Assembly: GCA_016081115.2 (NCBI GenBank)
Contig: JABTTQ020003411.1
Coordinates: 372,001-436,000 of the forward strand
Reading direction: 5' to 3'
DNA length: 64,000 nt
Source of the DNA: Rehmannia glutinosa
Taxonomy: Eukaryota > Streptophyta > Magnoliopsida > Lamiales > Orobanchaceae
Below are positions 12,001 to 23,420 of the stretch, in pieces. The position numbers and the translations under genes were made by a program. Numbering within the stretch: the first letter of the stretch is position 1; the number at the start of each line of letters is the position of its first letter. A model generated the notes under the pieces. That model saw nothing but the letters and a program-made list of their open reading frames with translations. It searched no databases and was not told the DNA's origin.

Positions 12001-13620
12001 TGATGCTTTCAACGTTCCCTTCTCACTGAGTTTTTGCTCTTGATGACGAATCGAGAAAAAGAGATCAACAACGTTTCCATAGACCAGATCCGATTCTTTC
12101 CACAGATACCATCGTTCAGCAGATTTTGACTTCGACGCTTGGGCGCGGCTAAGAAAGAGGTGACAAGCGAGGTTAGAGAAGTTTTCAAGGCGATCTTTGC
12201 GTAAATAGAGAAAATGGAAAGGCACCAGGATATGAGGTGGATAACGAGAGATGCTAATCTTACGGCCGATCTGCGTGGGATAGTAGTCGAGGATCCGCGA
12301 ATGGTGGCAACAACAAAGAAGCAATGCGTGTGGAGCAAGTTCGATACTTCAAAGCATTGTACAATATGATGCCGATCCGGGAGCGCGATAACACGATATG
12401 AAGAAAAGAATGCAAGAAAACATTGATAGAATGCATGAATCTCATACCACGAGAGATGGAATGCTGCGTGAATTTCATCGAAAAGAACTTCGTGAGTGGA
12501 AGAAAACATGAATACCAAATTCAGCCTTTCGATAGCTGAAATGAAGTTGGTGACAGCTGAATCAAAAGCCACCCGCTCAGAATTTCGAGCAAAGATACTC
12601 CGCAACGAGTCCAAGCGTAACTCGGCCTATCGGCCCGTCTAGATTTCATGCTTGCTTGCATGTTTCAGGGGTTCCTCTCTCCTTTGATGATGCCAAAAAG
12701 GGAGAAGATGAATACCTAAAGACGTTGAAAGGATCCGCGGCCGAGAAGAAGGGCGAATTGTAAAGGCAAAGACAACCAAGAACATAAAAGAGAAAAGAAG
12801 GAAAATCATTTGAGGGGGAAGGTTGAAAGACATGACCTTAATGGTTGCTTGAACCCCTCAACAAGGACTTGTCGGTGACATAATCAAAGAAACTTCCGAT
12901 GACTCTGCCGCTCCAACATTTGTGCCCATGTCCGAGAAGAGGAAAATAGTAGAAGCGAATGACGGAAATTGAAAGAAAAATGGATGCTGTACAATGGACA
13001 TATTGAAACAATATGGAGGCATTCAGGAAGAGACACTCGATGCCATTTGTACGCGTCGGAACCGAGCCGAGATTTGTTGATGAGTTCAAGACGCTCACAT
13101 CCGAGGATACTTCGTGAACATGACCATGGCCCAAGCCTGGGACTTGTATTGGGAAAAAGGCCTCAAGCTATGTGAAGAAAGCCGACAGCCAGACCATCGC
13201 GATCGCTCTCACGATCACTCGCTTGGCACTCGGTGGGAAGAAGAAGCCCCAAGATAATACACACCGGAGGAAGAGGAAAAATCTGTGGAGGAAGAGGTTT
13301 GCACAGACCTCTACCCAAAATATAGAATACATAGATCCGGGGAAGAAATGAGGGATCTATTGGGCTGGTTTGTGAAGTAGCCAACCCGCAAGTGGCCAAG
13401 AATAATGATGAGTATGTAAAGAGAATCGAGGAAGAGAATAAAAGACAAACTCGTTTGTGGGAAGAAAGACAAGAAAGAAAAAGAAGAGATGAAGTCGCTG
13501 AAAAGCATATGAGAAAAATAAAGCATTTGAAGAAGAGAAGAAGAGAAAAAGGTCGAAGAAGAGAGTCGATGAGAAAAGAAGGAAGCGTGAAGGAGATGAA
13601 GTGTTGTTGCCCACCCCTTC
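9002..13620 (+). pseudogene. Post-pol (env-like position) coding remnants of the SIRE-like element
   Basis: After RNase H about 4.6 kb has coding character but no long frame. It starts at 9002 (MASTHDFVKLGKQIHSALLW). Open blocks are 9353-9787 (Lys-rich, KFEFVYNSLAKILGISHSKQ), 9974-10177, 10346-10540 and 11622-11804 (Ser/Asp/Thr-rich). The last, 13392-13610, is a Lys/Arg/Glu-rich, strongly coiled-coil-like stretch (VKRIEEENKRQTRLWEERQE). Sireviruses often carry an extra ORF here, called envelope-like from position and coiled coils rather than proven function. I see no clear signal peptide or transmembrane pair. A transduced host gene is an alternative. Multiple stops and shifts break it. Confidence 0.5.
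12692..12708 (+). other. Additional polypurine-tract-like motif in the SIRE-like element
   Basis: A GATGATGCC context followed by AAAAAGGGAGAAGA resembles the main tract (GGCATCATCAAAAGGGGG at 13863-13880) but lies 1.2 kb upstream. A third purine run (GAGGGGGAAGG) is at about 12812-12822. Several purine tracts ahead of the 3' LTR have been described for Sireviruses. Confidence 0.45.
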
Positions 13621-13870
13621 ATGTAATTTACTTTTGTAAATACATAAGTATGTAAGTCTTCAGTACATTGAATAAGAAATGTAATTTCTCTATTTTCTTT
13701 GCGTAGACATATATGGTTGCTCGATACACTTTGTAAACAAATTGTAAAGGACAAGAATGTTATGATCAATAAAAGATTGATTCTACGCATATATTCTCTC
13801 ATTCATTCGCAATATCGTATGTATCTTTGACATTTACATTTTGTATGTATGCTTTAAGTTTTGGCATCAT

Positions 13871-13884
13871 CAAAAGGGGGAAAT
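13871..13884 (+). other. Polypurine tract adjoining the 3' LTR of the SIRE-like element
   Basis: CAAAAGGGGGAAAT runs up to the first base of the 3' LTR. This is the plus-strand primer site expected of an LTR retrotransposon and fixes the LTR boundary. Confidence 0.85.
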
Positions 13885-15458
13885 TGTTGGGAAATTTATT
13901 TTTAGATTTTGATGAATGCCATGTAAAACTTAGACTAGAAAGTTGGCACCTCATTTTCTTTGTAATTTGCATTGTAATAGATAGGCTGTACATTGAGCCG
14001 AGTTAAGTCGACTATGCCTAAACATGCAAGAAGTCAACTAAAGACTAGAATGAAGACTCATTTGTGATATAGCTAAGTATGGCAAGGAAGAGAAGACAAG
14101 AACTCGACTAGAGAAGTATCACGGTGAGATGCTTTGTGAATAGTGTCGGTCAAGTCAACCCAAGATAGCCAAGTCTCAAGTTGAAGTGACGGATGAGTCA
14201 TCCAATGATTGGAAGTGACTCGAAGTCATCCGGGAAGTTAAAGAACTACGATCAAGTTAAGACAATCGAAAAGGATCCGTTGTACGAGAAGTCAAGAAAG
14301 TTACTTAAACAAGTAATACTTCCATCTGCCTTTCTTAAAGTGCTCGATCAAAGAAGCGTGCAAAAGGAATAAACAATGGGAAGCACCGCACGTGTCGAAC
14401 TCGAAAAAGTCAAGGTTTATTCAATACGAGGAAATGTCAATTTCAAGGATCGCAACAAGACAAGCCAGCGACCACAAGTGTCTTTTGAAAATTAGCCTAT
14501 CTCTTCAACGGGCGATTTTCAAAAGAACACTATAAAAGGTGAGGAATCAATTTGAGAAGGAGTTACCGAGGTTACATTGACTACCTGTACTACAAACATT
14601 CAAGCTATCAATTGAGTTGTAACCTACAAAATATTCTCAAATCATTCAAGCTTAATCCTCGGACCAAAACTTGAAGGAAATCAATCCAACACTTACATGT
14701 GAAGGAAAAGACGACTTCAATCGGTTTGGAGGAAATATTTGAAGAATCAAAGGGGTCTAACTCACAGAGGATTGTAGAAAGGTTCAAGGTCGAATCGTCT
14801 TAAAGTTCTTGGAGGGCTTCGTGATCAAATCCAAGAAACTTGAGCAAGTGAGTCATGTAGTAGCAAGACTGACTACCTTGTGAAGAGTGAGTCGGACGAG
14901 AAGCGGTGTGTGACAAAGGCATCTCCAGACCGAGTCCCAAAGGATCAAGTCAGTTTGTGTGATCAAGACTTGCATCGGACTGATAACCACTTTGTACGAT
15001 CAATACTTAGTGGATTCCGCAAGGAGTTGGAGAAGAGAGGATTAGAAGAATTACCCCATCTTGAACCTCTATAAAATTTATTGTGTCGTTTAAATTTTAG
15101 TACTTCAATTCGCATATTATTTTATATCTGTGATAAATTTGCTACCCAATTGACTTTCAACAAAGTTCTAAAAGGAAGTGTTAAAACAAACTTAAACCAA
15201 ATTCAAGGGTGTTAAGTCTTCCATTGAAAACATATCATGATTGAGTTAAGACTTAGACTAAGCGGTGAGTTATTCTAACAACACTCGATCGAGTCTGCAT
15301 TGAGTGGGTAACTCTGTTGGTTAACTAACTTAGTTGTCCATCAAGGACTTAGCCTGTGAAGTATTAACTCGAACTATCTTAAAAGGACTAAATCGAAAAG
15401 TTGGTAAGGTTTATTCAACCCCTTCTAAACCTTACACTCACACCCCTTGGGACCTACA
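13885..15458 (+). repeat. 3' LTR of SIRE-like element
   Basis: Direct repeat of 1267-2810 with TGTTGGG and CCTACA ends. It retains two TATA-like boxes: ACTATAAAAGG at 14531-14538 (missing from the 5' LTR) and TATAAAA at 15070-15076 (present in both). The right end is set by resumption of the host Copia integrase frame at 15459. Confidence 0.9.
14531..14538 (+). promoter_or_regulatory. TATA-like box in the 3' LTR
   Basis: TATAAAAG in the context ACACTATAAAAGGTGAGG is the best TATA box in this LTR. The matching segment in the 5' LTR is deleted, so the 5' copy could not use it. Which of the two TATA-like boxes drives transcription is unknown. Confidence 0.5.
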
Positions 15459-17762
15459 AGAAATTTAAGAATCTAGTGGAAAATCAAAGTGGACGAAGAA
15501 TCAAAGTACTCTGAGTGATCGAGGAACCGAATACACCTCGAATGAGTTCAACAAATTCTGCGAAGATGAAGGAGTCAACCATCACCGATCACGGTTACGC
15601 TCCAGGAGAGCGAGAATGGCGTGTCGAAAGAAAGAGTGATGGAGATGGCAGGACAATGCTAGCAGAGAAAAACATGCCGAAGGAGTTCGGGGCGGCGATC
15701 TGCTTGCGCGATTTATCTACTCAACGGTGCCCAACAACAACAAAGTGCAAAATAAAACACCGGTGGAAGGATGGAGTGGCTTTAAACCATCGTGCCCAAC
15801 ATCTAAGAGTTTTCGGGAGATATCGCTATGTTCACATCCCAAAAGAGAAAAGACATAAGTTTGGATGAGAAAACCGAGAAAGACATATTCTCGGCTACAA
15901 CTCTCGATCTAAAGGATATAGAATATACAACCTTAAAACCAAGAAACTAGTCATAAGTCGAGATGTCGAGTTCGATGAAAATGCAATATGGAATTGGGAA
16001 AAAAAGATGGAAAAGCAAAATATTATGGTGCCACGTCCAAGAAGTTCTATAGATCCTCTAGAAGGAGAAGAACCACAAACACCAGGAAACGGTCAACAAT
16101 CTTCAAGCGCAAGGACACCATCATCATCTTCAAGCGCAAAGACACCATCATCATCATCTTCAAGTGAAGATCAATCATCTCAGTCACCACCAAGGAAAGT
16201 ACGATCGCTAGGAGATCTATGAGACATGCAACTTTGTGACCATGGAACTTGGAAGTTTTGAAGTTGCCATTAAGGAAAATGAATGGGTAAAAGCCATGGA
16301 AGAAGAAATCGAGAATGATCGAAAAATATCTAACATGGGAGTTGGTGGATCTACCCAAAGAACAACAAAGAACTCATTGGAGTTAAGTGGGTCCACAAGA
16401 AAAACTTAATCCGGATGGCTCAATTCAAAAATACAAAGCACGATTGGTTGCTAAAGGATACTCACAATTACCAGGAATCGACTACAATGAGACCTTTGCT
16501 CCGGTTGCTCGCTTGGACACTATAAGGGCTCTTATTGCATTGGCAAAGATAGAAGAAATGGAAGATCTACCAATTGGATGTCAAGTCGGCTTTCCTCAAT
16601 GGTTATCTTGAAGAAGAGATATATGTTGAACAACCTCAAGGGTTCGTGGCGAGAAGGAAAAGAAGACAAAGTTCTAAAGCTAAGAAAAGGCGCTCTCTGA
16701 TTGAAACAAGCTCCACGAGCACGGCACGGTCGAATTGACGACTACTTCATCGATCAAGGGTTCGAGAGTGAAAGTGAAAGCCGACTCTCTACATCAAGAT
16801 CCAAGGTAATACAAAAGACTCATTGTTTCTTTATATGTTGATGATCTTATTTACACAGAAACAATGAAGAGATGATTAAGGAGTTCAAAAAGATATGATG
16901 AAAACTTTTGAAATGATCGACCTTGTGATGCACTATTTCCTCGACATTGAGGTAAGCCAAAAAGAAAATTGGATATTTATCTCACAAAAGAAATACACAG
17001 AGAATCTACTAAAGATATTTAAGATGGAAGGTTTGCAAATGCGTGGCTACTCCTTTGGTCACAAATGAAAAGTTTAGCAAAGAGGACGGAACACCAAATG
17101 CGGATGCATCTACATACGTAAGTCTCATCAGGAGTTTACTATATCTAATGACTACAAGACCGATATTATGTGACGCGACAAGCCTACTATCAAGGTTCAT
17201 GCAAAATCCAAGCCAAGTTCATTATGGAGCCGCACAGAGAATATTGAGATATCTACAAGGAACAAAGGACTACGGGATAATATACGAACCCATAGACTAC
17301 TCAAGATCGATTGGCTACACTAATAGTGATTGGGTGGATCATCTCGATGATATGAAGAGCACATCCGGTTACACATTCTCATTTGGCTCGGTATATTTTC
17401 ATGGTCATCTAAAAAGCAAAATTGTGTAGCACAATCCTCGAGAAGTCGAGCACGTTACAAAGACTAACTACAAGTCAAGCTATTTGGCTAAGGCGTATTC
17501 TCGGTTATATGGAAGAAGATCAAGAAAATCCTACGGAGATTTTCTGCGATAATAAGTCCTGCAATAGCAATGGCGAAGAATCCCGTGCATCATAGCAGGA
17601 CTAAACATATTGCTATCAAATATCACTTTTTAGGAGGCAACAAATAACAAGCAAATTGAGCTTACATATATCAAGACAAAAGATCAATTAGCGAGATATT
17701 TTCACAAAGGCGCTACCAAGACCAATGTTTGAGATACTACGTGAAAAGCTTGGAATTACCAA
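15459..17762 (+). pseudogene. Host Copia integrase C-part, reverse transcriptase and RNase H
   Basis: Reading resumes mid-integrase (KFKNLVENQSG, then SDRGTEYTSNEFNKFC near 15511-15560), completing the piece broken at 1266. A Ser/Pro-rich linker (16007-16222) follows. RT starts near 16280 (NEWVKAMEEEIE), with KARLVAKGYSQLPGIDYNET at 16433-16490, an EEIYVEQPQGF segment near 16615, and an intact YVDD box at 16834-16845. The RNase H-side block at 17043-17429 has QRILRYLQGTKDYGIIYEP and SGYTFSFGS. An RTKHIAIKYHFL-type tail lies near 17601-17632. Frameshifts and stops (for example TGA after the SNEFNKFC block, and near 16700) make it non-functional as read. Confidence 0.87.
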
Positions 17763-17782
17763 AATGAGCAAAGCAAGGGGAG

Positions 17783-18138
17783 TGATAAAGTTGCTCCACA
17801 TTCTAGAATAGACTAGTCATTAGATTAAAATATTAGTCTAGTTTGCTTAATCATTTAACTTCTAGAATAATCTTGTATAAAATAATAAATGAAGTTTCTA
17901 GTTAATCAAGGTGGTGGATGAAAAACGGAGAATTCACACCACCTCATGACAAGTATAAATAGGCTACTAAACTATAATTATCATTAACTAAGAATTGCTT
18001 TAAACTTTTGTATGCTACTTTCCTTCTCCATTAATCGACTTACTAATAAAATCTTTATTGAAGTTTAATTTCTCCATCTTCTTAATAAATATCTATCCTA
18101 AATTATTATTCCCATATTTAATATTTTAAATACCAACA
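17783..18138 (+). repeat. 3' LTR of the host Copia element, with adjoining polypurine tract
   Basis: A purine tract (AAGCAAGGGGAG, 17771-17782) precedes TGATAAAG, and the repeat ends CCAACA at 18138. The 356-bp interval has a TATA box (TATAAATA, 17954-17961) and an AATAAAA signal near 18044, as expected of a functional LTR. The 5' partner is outside the window, so the ends are set by TG...CA, the tract and the switch to LINE sequence. Confidence 0.75.
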
Positions 18139-21100
18139 CTCTTTTACTCAATTGAGAAGCGATTGGCAAATCTGCTGCGATTGTTCTCCAAACAAAATGT
18201 TTCATTTTATTCTTCACTTCAAGGCCCCAACACTTTTTCCACATATTTTTCTGTCTTTTGATCCTCTCGCTAGTTTCAAGCAGATCCATTTCCTCGATTT
18301 TCGAATTTCGAGAAGACAATAAGCATACTTCACGTAAAAATATCCCCTTCTTCTCCTAATGCCTAATCCACTTGTCTTTTGTGTTTTCTTGATTGATAGG
18401 AACCTACAAAATGGCTTCAACATCTTGTGTACAGAAAATTTGACATATAAGCTCCGTATTCCACTTGTTTACCATCATCTGTTAATAAGTCCTTAGCCCT
18501 AATTCCAAGTAACATCAAGCACCACAGGGTATGAAACAAGGAATATTCAACATCCAAGGTGTATCCCACATATTGATTGACTTCCCATCCCCTACTTGCA
18601 TTCTAAGACCTTTAGTAAGAGTGGATTTCATTCTAATCCACTTTTCCACAACCAATAATCTCCACCGAGGCTCACATTTTAACATCCCTCCACAAGGAAA
18701 TTATTTGGCTTTAAGAACTTTACTCATCAAAAGGTTAGGTTGCGTCAATAATCTCCATAACTGTTTAACAATTAAAGCCTCATTGAACAATGACAAGTCA
18801 TAGTAACCCAGCCGCCCACCTCTTTAGGCAAAGTCATTTTACCCCAAGCCACCTAACAGATCTTCCTATTCCCACTCCCAGAAGCACCGCACCAAAATTT
18901 AGGTGCAATTCTACAAATATCCTTACAAATGCCAGTAGGTAATTTAATGCAAGACATCACATATGTAGGCATTGCATTAAAGACAACTTTAATTAAAATC
19001 TCCTTTCATGCAGAAGATAAGAATGAGTTATTCTAGCTAGCCACTACTTTTTGCACACAGTCAGCCACATATTGAAATATTTCTTTCTTCGATAGGTAGT
19101 CCAAGGTATCTAGCATGATGTTGCACATATATCCTATCAATCATAGAACAAATATCATTCTTTAAGTACCCGGGGTGTTTTATCAAGAAAACCGAGGATT
19201 TATCCATATTAATTACATGTCCGAAGCCAATGCAATATCTGTCAAGAATGGTCTTAACACTAAGTGACTGAAAGAGAGAAACCTCACAAAAACAAATGGA
19301 ATCATCAGCAAAAAATAGACGTGTTAAGGAGGGTCCCTGTCTACAGAGTTTCAATCCTTGGAAAAGAAGATTGGTTGGGGCCTTATTGATCAAGCTGGAT
19401 AAAACTTTAGACAGTAAAATGAAAAGATAAGGGGTGAGTGAATCCCCTTGCCTTATTCCTCTAGTTGGTCTAAAATATCCCGAAGCTTGCCTATTGATAT
19501 TAACAGAAAAGAATGTGGTACATATGCAATTAAAAATCCAACTAACAAACTTAGAATCAAATCCCATCTTAATGAGTACTGGAATTAAGAAACTCCACTC
19601 AACCCTATCATAGGCCTTTGACATGTCTAATTTAAGTGCCATATATGCAATTTTGCCTCTCCTAAGACCATTAAGATGATGGATGCATTCATACGTGAGA
19701 ACCACATTATCAATGATTTGTCTACCAGGAATAAAAGCCGTTTGATTTACACTAATACAATGATGCAAAACAGGTTTCATTCGATTAACAACAACTTTGG
19801 ATATCACTTTATAAATAACACCACATATGCTTATAGGTCCGAAATGAGCAATTGATGTGGGGTGTTTGATTTTTGGAATGAGGGTGATAAGGGTATGATT
19901 GACAATTGTAAGCATTTTATGATACTTGAAAAAATCATAAACAACAACAAAAAATTTGCTTGAGATTATATTCCAAAAATGCTGAAAGAAGAGAGAGTTC
20001 ATACCATCCATTCCAGTGGCTTTGGTAGAGTGAGCTCAAAAAGGCTTTTTGATTGCATTGTCCTCCACATGGTGACCAATTTCAATTGTTTGAGAAACAA
20101 TTTTGTTTGAGAAATCCCATCCAAAATGGTCTGATCATGGCTTGGATTCAAAGTCTAGAAACGATTTTGATAAAAGTTGTTGATTTCGGTTTCAATAGCC
20201 TTAGGAGATCCACAAACAATCCCAGCATTTGTCACAAGTTTATCAATGCAGTTTGCTCTTCTTTTTTGCAACGTACATGCATGGAAAAACTTTGAATTTC
20301 TATCCCCCTCCTTAAGCCAAGTTATTCTAGCCTTTTGAGACCAATAACTCTCTTTCTCTTTATAAGATTTATTCAAAATATTTCCCGAGATTAGTCCAAT
20401 CCTTCCATTATCTTGGCAATTATTTCTCTTAATCTCATTCAGTCTCATCTTGCATTGCTCGATCATCTTCACATAATTAGTCCTCTTATCTTTGCTCCAA
20501 TTAATGATTGCTAATCTGCTGCGACAATTTTTTTGCCGAGCTTGATAAAGTGGAGTGCCTCTAACAGACTTTATTCCAAGCCGTTCAACTTCCCTATCAA
20601 TGCTTTTCTAAATGGATCCATTTTTTGTCAAAAATGAATCTTGTTTTCCTCCTCACACTTACAGGAGATGTTTCGAGCAGCAAAAGACAATGGTTCAATG
20701 ATTGCATATCAATGTGATGCACACAAGAATTAGGAAATTTCAAAGATCCAAAAGGGGAATCGAAAGAAACAATCAATTCTTTCCTCTATAAACCCTTCCC
20801 ATTCCCTATTGTTTGCCCATGTGAATGGGTGTCCTCAAGTTAAATTCCCCTCCCCATAACTTTAATGAAAGCATTATACTCCACAAAAGTAGCAATACTT
20901 CTTCTCCTTCCTCCTTTTTTATCCTCACTATTGGTAATGTCATTAAAATCGCCCCCATATACCTCAATTGCCCCCATTTATCTTGAGTGAGCTTGTAGGA
21001 ATTGCCATTCTTTCGCTTTCTCGATGCTTTTATCTGTGCTAGCATACATAAAAATAGCCCACGAGTCTCATTAAAATCCTCCGATAAAACTCCACTTCCA

Positions 21101-21400
21101 CACAAAAATCGAGCTGAAAATATTTTTAACCTTGATTCTCTTGGACCATAGCACAAGTAAGCCCCCACTTTTACCAATCGGATTCACACAAAACCACCTT
21201 TCCGAACCTTAAATCTCTTACAAATAGTTTTATCAAAATTCTTTTTTTTCATTCCGAATATAAAAACCAAACCGGGAGATGGAGTCTCCAAGCCTCATTG
21301 AGTTGAGAATTATAGATGGTCCTCCCATTCCTCTAATATTCCATACACGGACATTTATTTATAACTTTAGGCCCATGTTAGGCTGGCCACCTCCACCTTG
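18139..21400 (-). pseudogene. LINE ORF2: endonuclease remnant, reverse transcriptase, zf-RVT
   Basis: A long open stretch on the minus strand (20011 to 19061, 316 residues) carries non-LTR RT motifs: LITLIPKIKHPTSIAHFGPI, NQTAFIPGRQIIDNV, LKLDMSKAYDRVEW, GIRQGDSLTPYLFIL, and the catalytic box FADD at 19312-19301. The usual F(R)PI motif reads FGPI. Downstream (18320-18150) is the zf-RVT-like segment NKMKHFVWRTIAADLP. Upstream, 20472-20155 is the linker (ARITWLKEGDRNSKFFHACT), and 21340-20600 gives scattered APE-endonuclease text (YGGDFNDI-like near 20955). Such enzymes nick the target and copy their RNA there. Stops and shifts break it outside the RT block. Confidence 0.9.
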
Positions 21401-21439
21401 TCCGAATTATTTCCACTACCATTGTGTTCCTCACACTTA

Positions 21440-22003
21440 GGCCTTATATGGTTATGTTTCTATGGACCATTTCTAGTTTCTAGTGTTGAAAATTGAATTT
21501 TGAGAATTTATTGGTTTTCGATTGAAAATTGGAAATAAGTTTGGATGAGTGAATGAAAATGAGTTTTATGCGAGGTTTAGAAATAAGATTGTGTTTAGTT
21601 GAGTAGTTTTAAAGTATTATTTTATGTATATAATAATTTAAAAAATTGATAGTGGTTGAATATTTTAATTGAATATATAATATTATATTTGTGAGATTGT
21701 AGGCTAGTGGGTTCCATTAGGTATAAATAATTAAAAAATAATAATATTTTAAGTTGATAGAGTTGGTAATAGTGGGTCCCAAATGTATAATTGGATGAAA
21801 AGATTAGAATAATGATTGATAAGTGATGTAGAATAGTGCATAGGGTTGGGAATTGAAATTATAAGTTTGAGATGTAGTTTTATGTGGAAAATGGAATGTG
21901 AAAATGATTATTTCCATTGGAAATTTATAAACAAACATGATTCCAATTTTATGAATAGTTGGAAATTGGAAATAGGTTGTTGGAAACATAAACAAACTAG
22001 GCC
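21440..22003. mobile_element. PIF/Harbinger (Tourist-like) MITE in the LINE
   Basis: The left end GGCCTTATATGGTTATGTTT and the right end, read in complement GGCCTAGTTTGTTTATGTTT, form an imperfect terminal inverted repeat. The element is flanked on both sides by TTA (21437-21439 and 22004-22006), the 3-bp duplication typical of PIF/Harbinger elements. It is 564 bp, AT-rich and non-coding. It splits LINE sequence: the LINE ORF1 tail (MEEEDNEGGTIKRLRP on the minus strand) runs up to its right edge. Confidence 0.75.
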
Positions 22004-22006
22004 TTA

Positions 22007-23330
22007 ATCTCTTGATTGTTCCACCTTCATTATCCTCTTCTTCCATTTCCTCACGTTTCTCTTAGTATCACACTTCTCTCCAATATAATATTCACTCACT
22101 TCCATTGGTTTGGGATTAAATTTTTTCCACCTGAATCTCTTTATTACTTTCTTTCCTTGAGCCCTTCATTCCTCAATTCATTTTCCTATCTCTTCTCCCA
22201 CTTTTGTTTGTATCTCTTGCAAAGGAATTCCGGTTCTTTTATTAAGCTTCACATCAATCACAGATTGTCCATTCTCCGTGAGGTATCTCATTTTCCTTGT
22301 TATCTTCTATGATCATTGAAGCCCCAAAGTGTCATATTTCCTTATATGGCTTCTTGTGATCCACTTTATTCTGACCCACTCCTGTATCAGAAGCGCTCGC
22401 AACTGATAATTCATCATTTTAAGTCAGTTTTTCCATTTCAATTATGTCATTTTTCCCATTCTCTTCCTCTCGAAGTTGTTTTTCTCATCCCTTGGAGCTC
22501 TGTTCTTTACTACCAACTTCCTTTTGCATGTGAAACTTAGCTTTTTAGGGGATGACACTGTTCTAAAGTTTTGATATCCGTTCTTATAAAATCGCAATTC
22601 CATAACTCTCAACCATTCTCCAAACTGACCTTCAATCAAAATGTTTGTTCCCAGATCCTCCTTGCATGTCAGACAACCCCTTTCCATATGGTCAATCTTT
22701 CCACAGTAAAAGCAAAAAGACTAAAGATTTTCTTATTTGAAGTTAATCCAAAAGTCTCCCCATCCAATCTAAGGTGGCTCCTCTCATAAGTGGCTTCTCC
22801 AAATCTATCTCCACCAAAATTTTGATGTGTCTTCCCAAGCTACTACCAGTTTCTGGAATTACAATGTCCTTCAAAATATCAATTTTCTTCCCCAATTTTT
22901 CTCCCTATTTCCAAACTCATCCAGTGACATGGAATATCCCACAACTGCACCCAAAGATCGACAATTTTGAAATTCTCCATATTATACATGAGATTTTTCG
23001 ACCATTCTCGAAGAATCAAATACTGACCATCAAAACTCCATGTCTTGCCATCTTTAACTTTTGTTTGGTCTTCTCGGGAGGTAAACACAAATTGAAAAAG
23101 GTTTGAACCAATTTCCCGGACACTGAAGGGATCATTGGTCTGCTAGATGCTCGAAATGGTGTTTCTGAACCCAACAAAGTTACATTTTTTGTTTCCATAA
23201 ATTTTGCCAACCAACAAACTTTTTTACATTTTGCTTTGCTTTTGGCTATGTCTCCTTCTTCCAAGACTATTTCTTCATTTTCCTTCGTTGTGGTGAAAAT
23301 GCTTTCAACCTCACCGTGAGATATGATTCC
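22007..23330 (-). pseudogene. LINE ORF1-type protein: DUF4283 and CCHC zinc knuckle
   Basis: On the minus strand 23264-22879 gives the DUF4283-like text seen in plant LINE ORF1 proteins (DGKTWSFDGQYLILREWSKN, then VDLWVQLWDIPCHWMS). A complete CX2CX4HX4C knuckle, CFYCGKIDHMERGC, is encoded at 22714-22673. A Lys/Arg-containing tail reaches the MITE. This protein would bind LINE RNA. Frames change several times between these blocks, so it is broken. Confidence 0.8.
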
Positions 23331-23420
23331 ATTTTGAATAGGATTTCTTAACCTTTGGATGAACCCCCAATGTCCTAGATCTGGCCACCTGGAGAAAAAG
23401 AAAACAAAGCACTACACGAG

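Larger units (their letters stand above)
1267..15458 (+). mobile_element. SIRE-like (Sirevirus) Copia retrotransposon with two LTRs, nested in the host Copia integrase
   Basis: Two long direct repeats (1267-2810 and 13885-15458) start TGTTGGGAAAT and end GGGACCTACA. The first is followed by a tRNA-Met primer site, the second is preceded by a purine tract. Between them are gag, protease, integrase, reverse transcriptase and RNase H in Copia order, then about 5 kb of further sequence before the 3' LTR. Long LTRs, large size, the RT text and extra sequence after pol are all typical of the Sirevirus (SIRE/Maximus) group. Flanking 5-mers are CGAAG (1262-1266) and AGAAA (15459-15463), a degenerate target duplication at best. 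Interruption and resumption of the host integrase is the stronger proof of insertion. Confidence 0.9.
1..18138 (+). mobile_element. Ty1/Copia LTR retrotransposon (host element), 5' end outside window, split by a second Copia element
   Basis: Domains run in Copia order on the plus strand: gag tail, two zinc knuckles, protease remnant, GAG-pre-integrase and integrase start (1-1266), then integrase rest, reverse transcriptase and RNase H (15459-17760), a purine tract and a short 3' LTR (17783-18138). The reading of the integrase stops at 1266 and resumes at 15459, so the intervening 14.2 kb is a later insertion. Only the 3' LTR is in the window. The gag style (UBN2) and the short LTR suggest a Tork/Tnt1- or Retrofit-like lineage, which is inference. 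The element itself lies inside a LINE, because LINE coding sequence abuts its 3' LTR at 18139. Confidence 0.85.
18139..23420 (-). mobile_element. Plant L1-type LINE (non-LTR retrotransposon), 3' end cut off by the Copia element
   Basis: On the minus strand, reading from high to low coordinates, the order is an ORF1 with DUF4283-like and zinc-knuckle segments (23330-22440), then ORF2 with endonuclease remnant (21380-20600), linker, reverse transcriptase (20011-19061) and zf-RVT finger (18320-18150). The 3' UTR and poly(A) tail are absent because the Copia LTR begins at 18138. A MITE separates ORF1 from ORF2. The 5' boundary is not visible; 23420 is an estimate. Confidence 0.88.

Noticed and set aside
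11400..12614. Long minus-strand open frames (up to 201 codons)
   Set aside because: Antisense to the post-pol coding remnants of the SIRE-like element; Ser/Leu/Phe-rich composition typical of the reverse of Glu/Lys/Arg-rich sequence, with no domain recognised.
13311..13802. 163-codon minus-strand frame with apparent membrane segments
   Set aside because: Antisense of the Lys/Glu/Arg-rich coiled coil at 13392-13610; reversed purine-rich codons give Phe/Leu/Ser, mimicking membrane helices.
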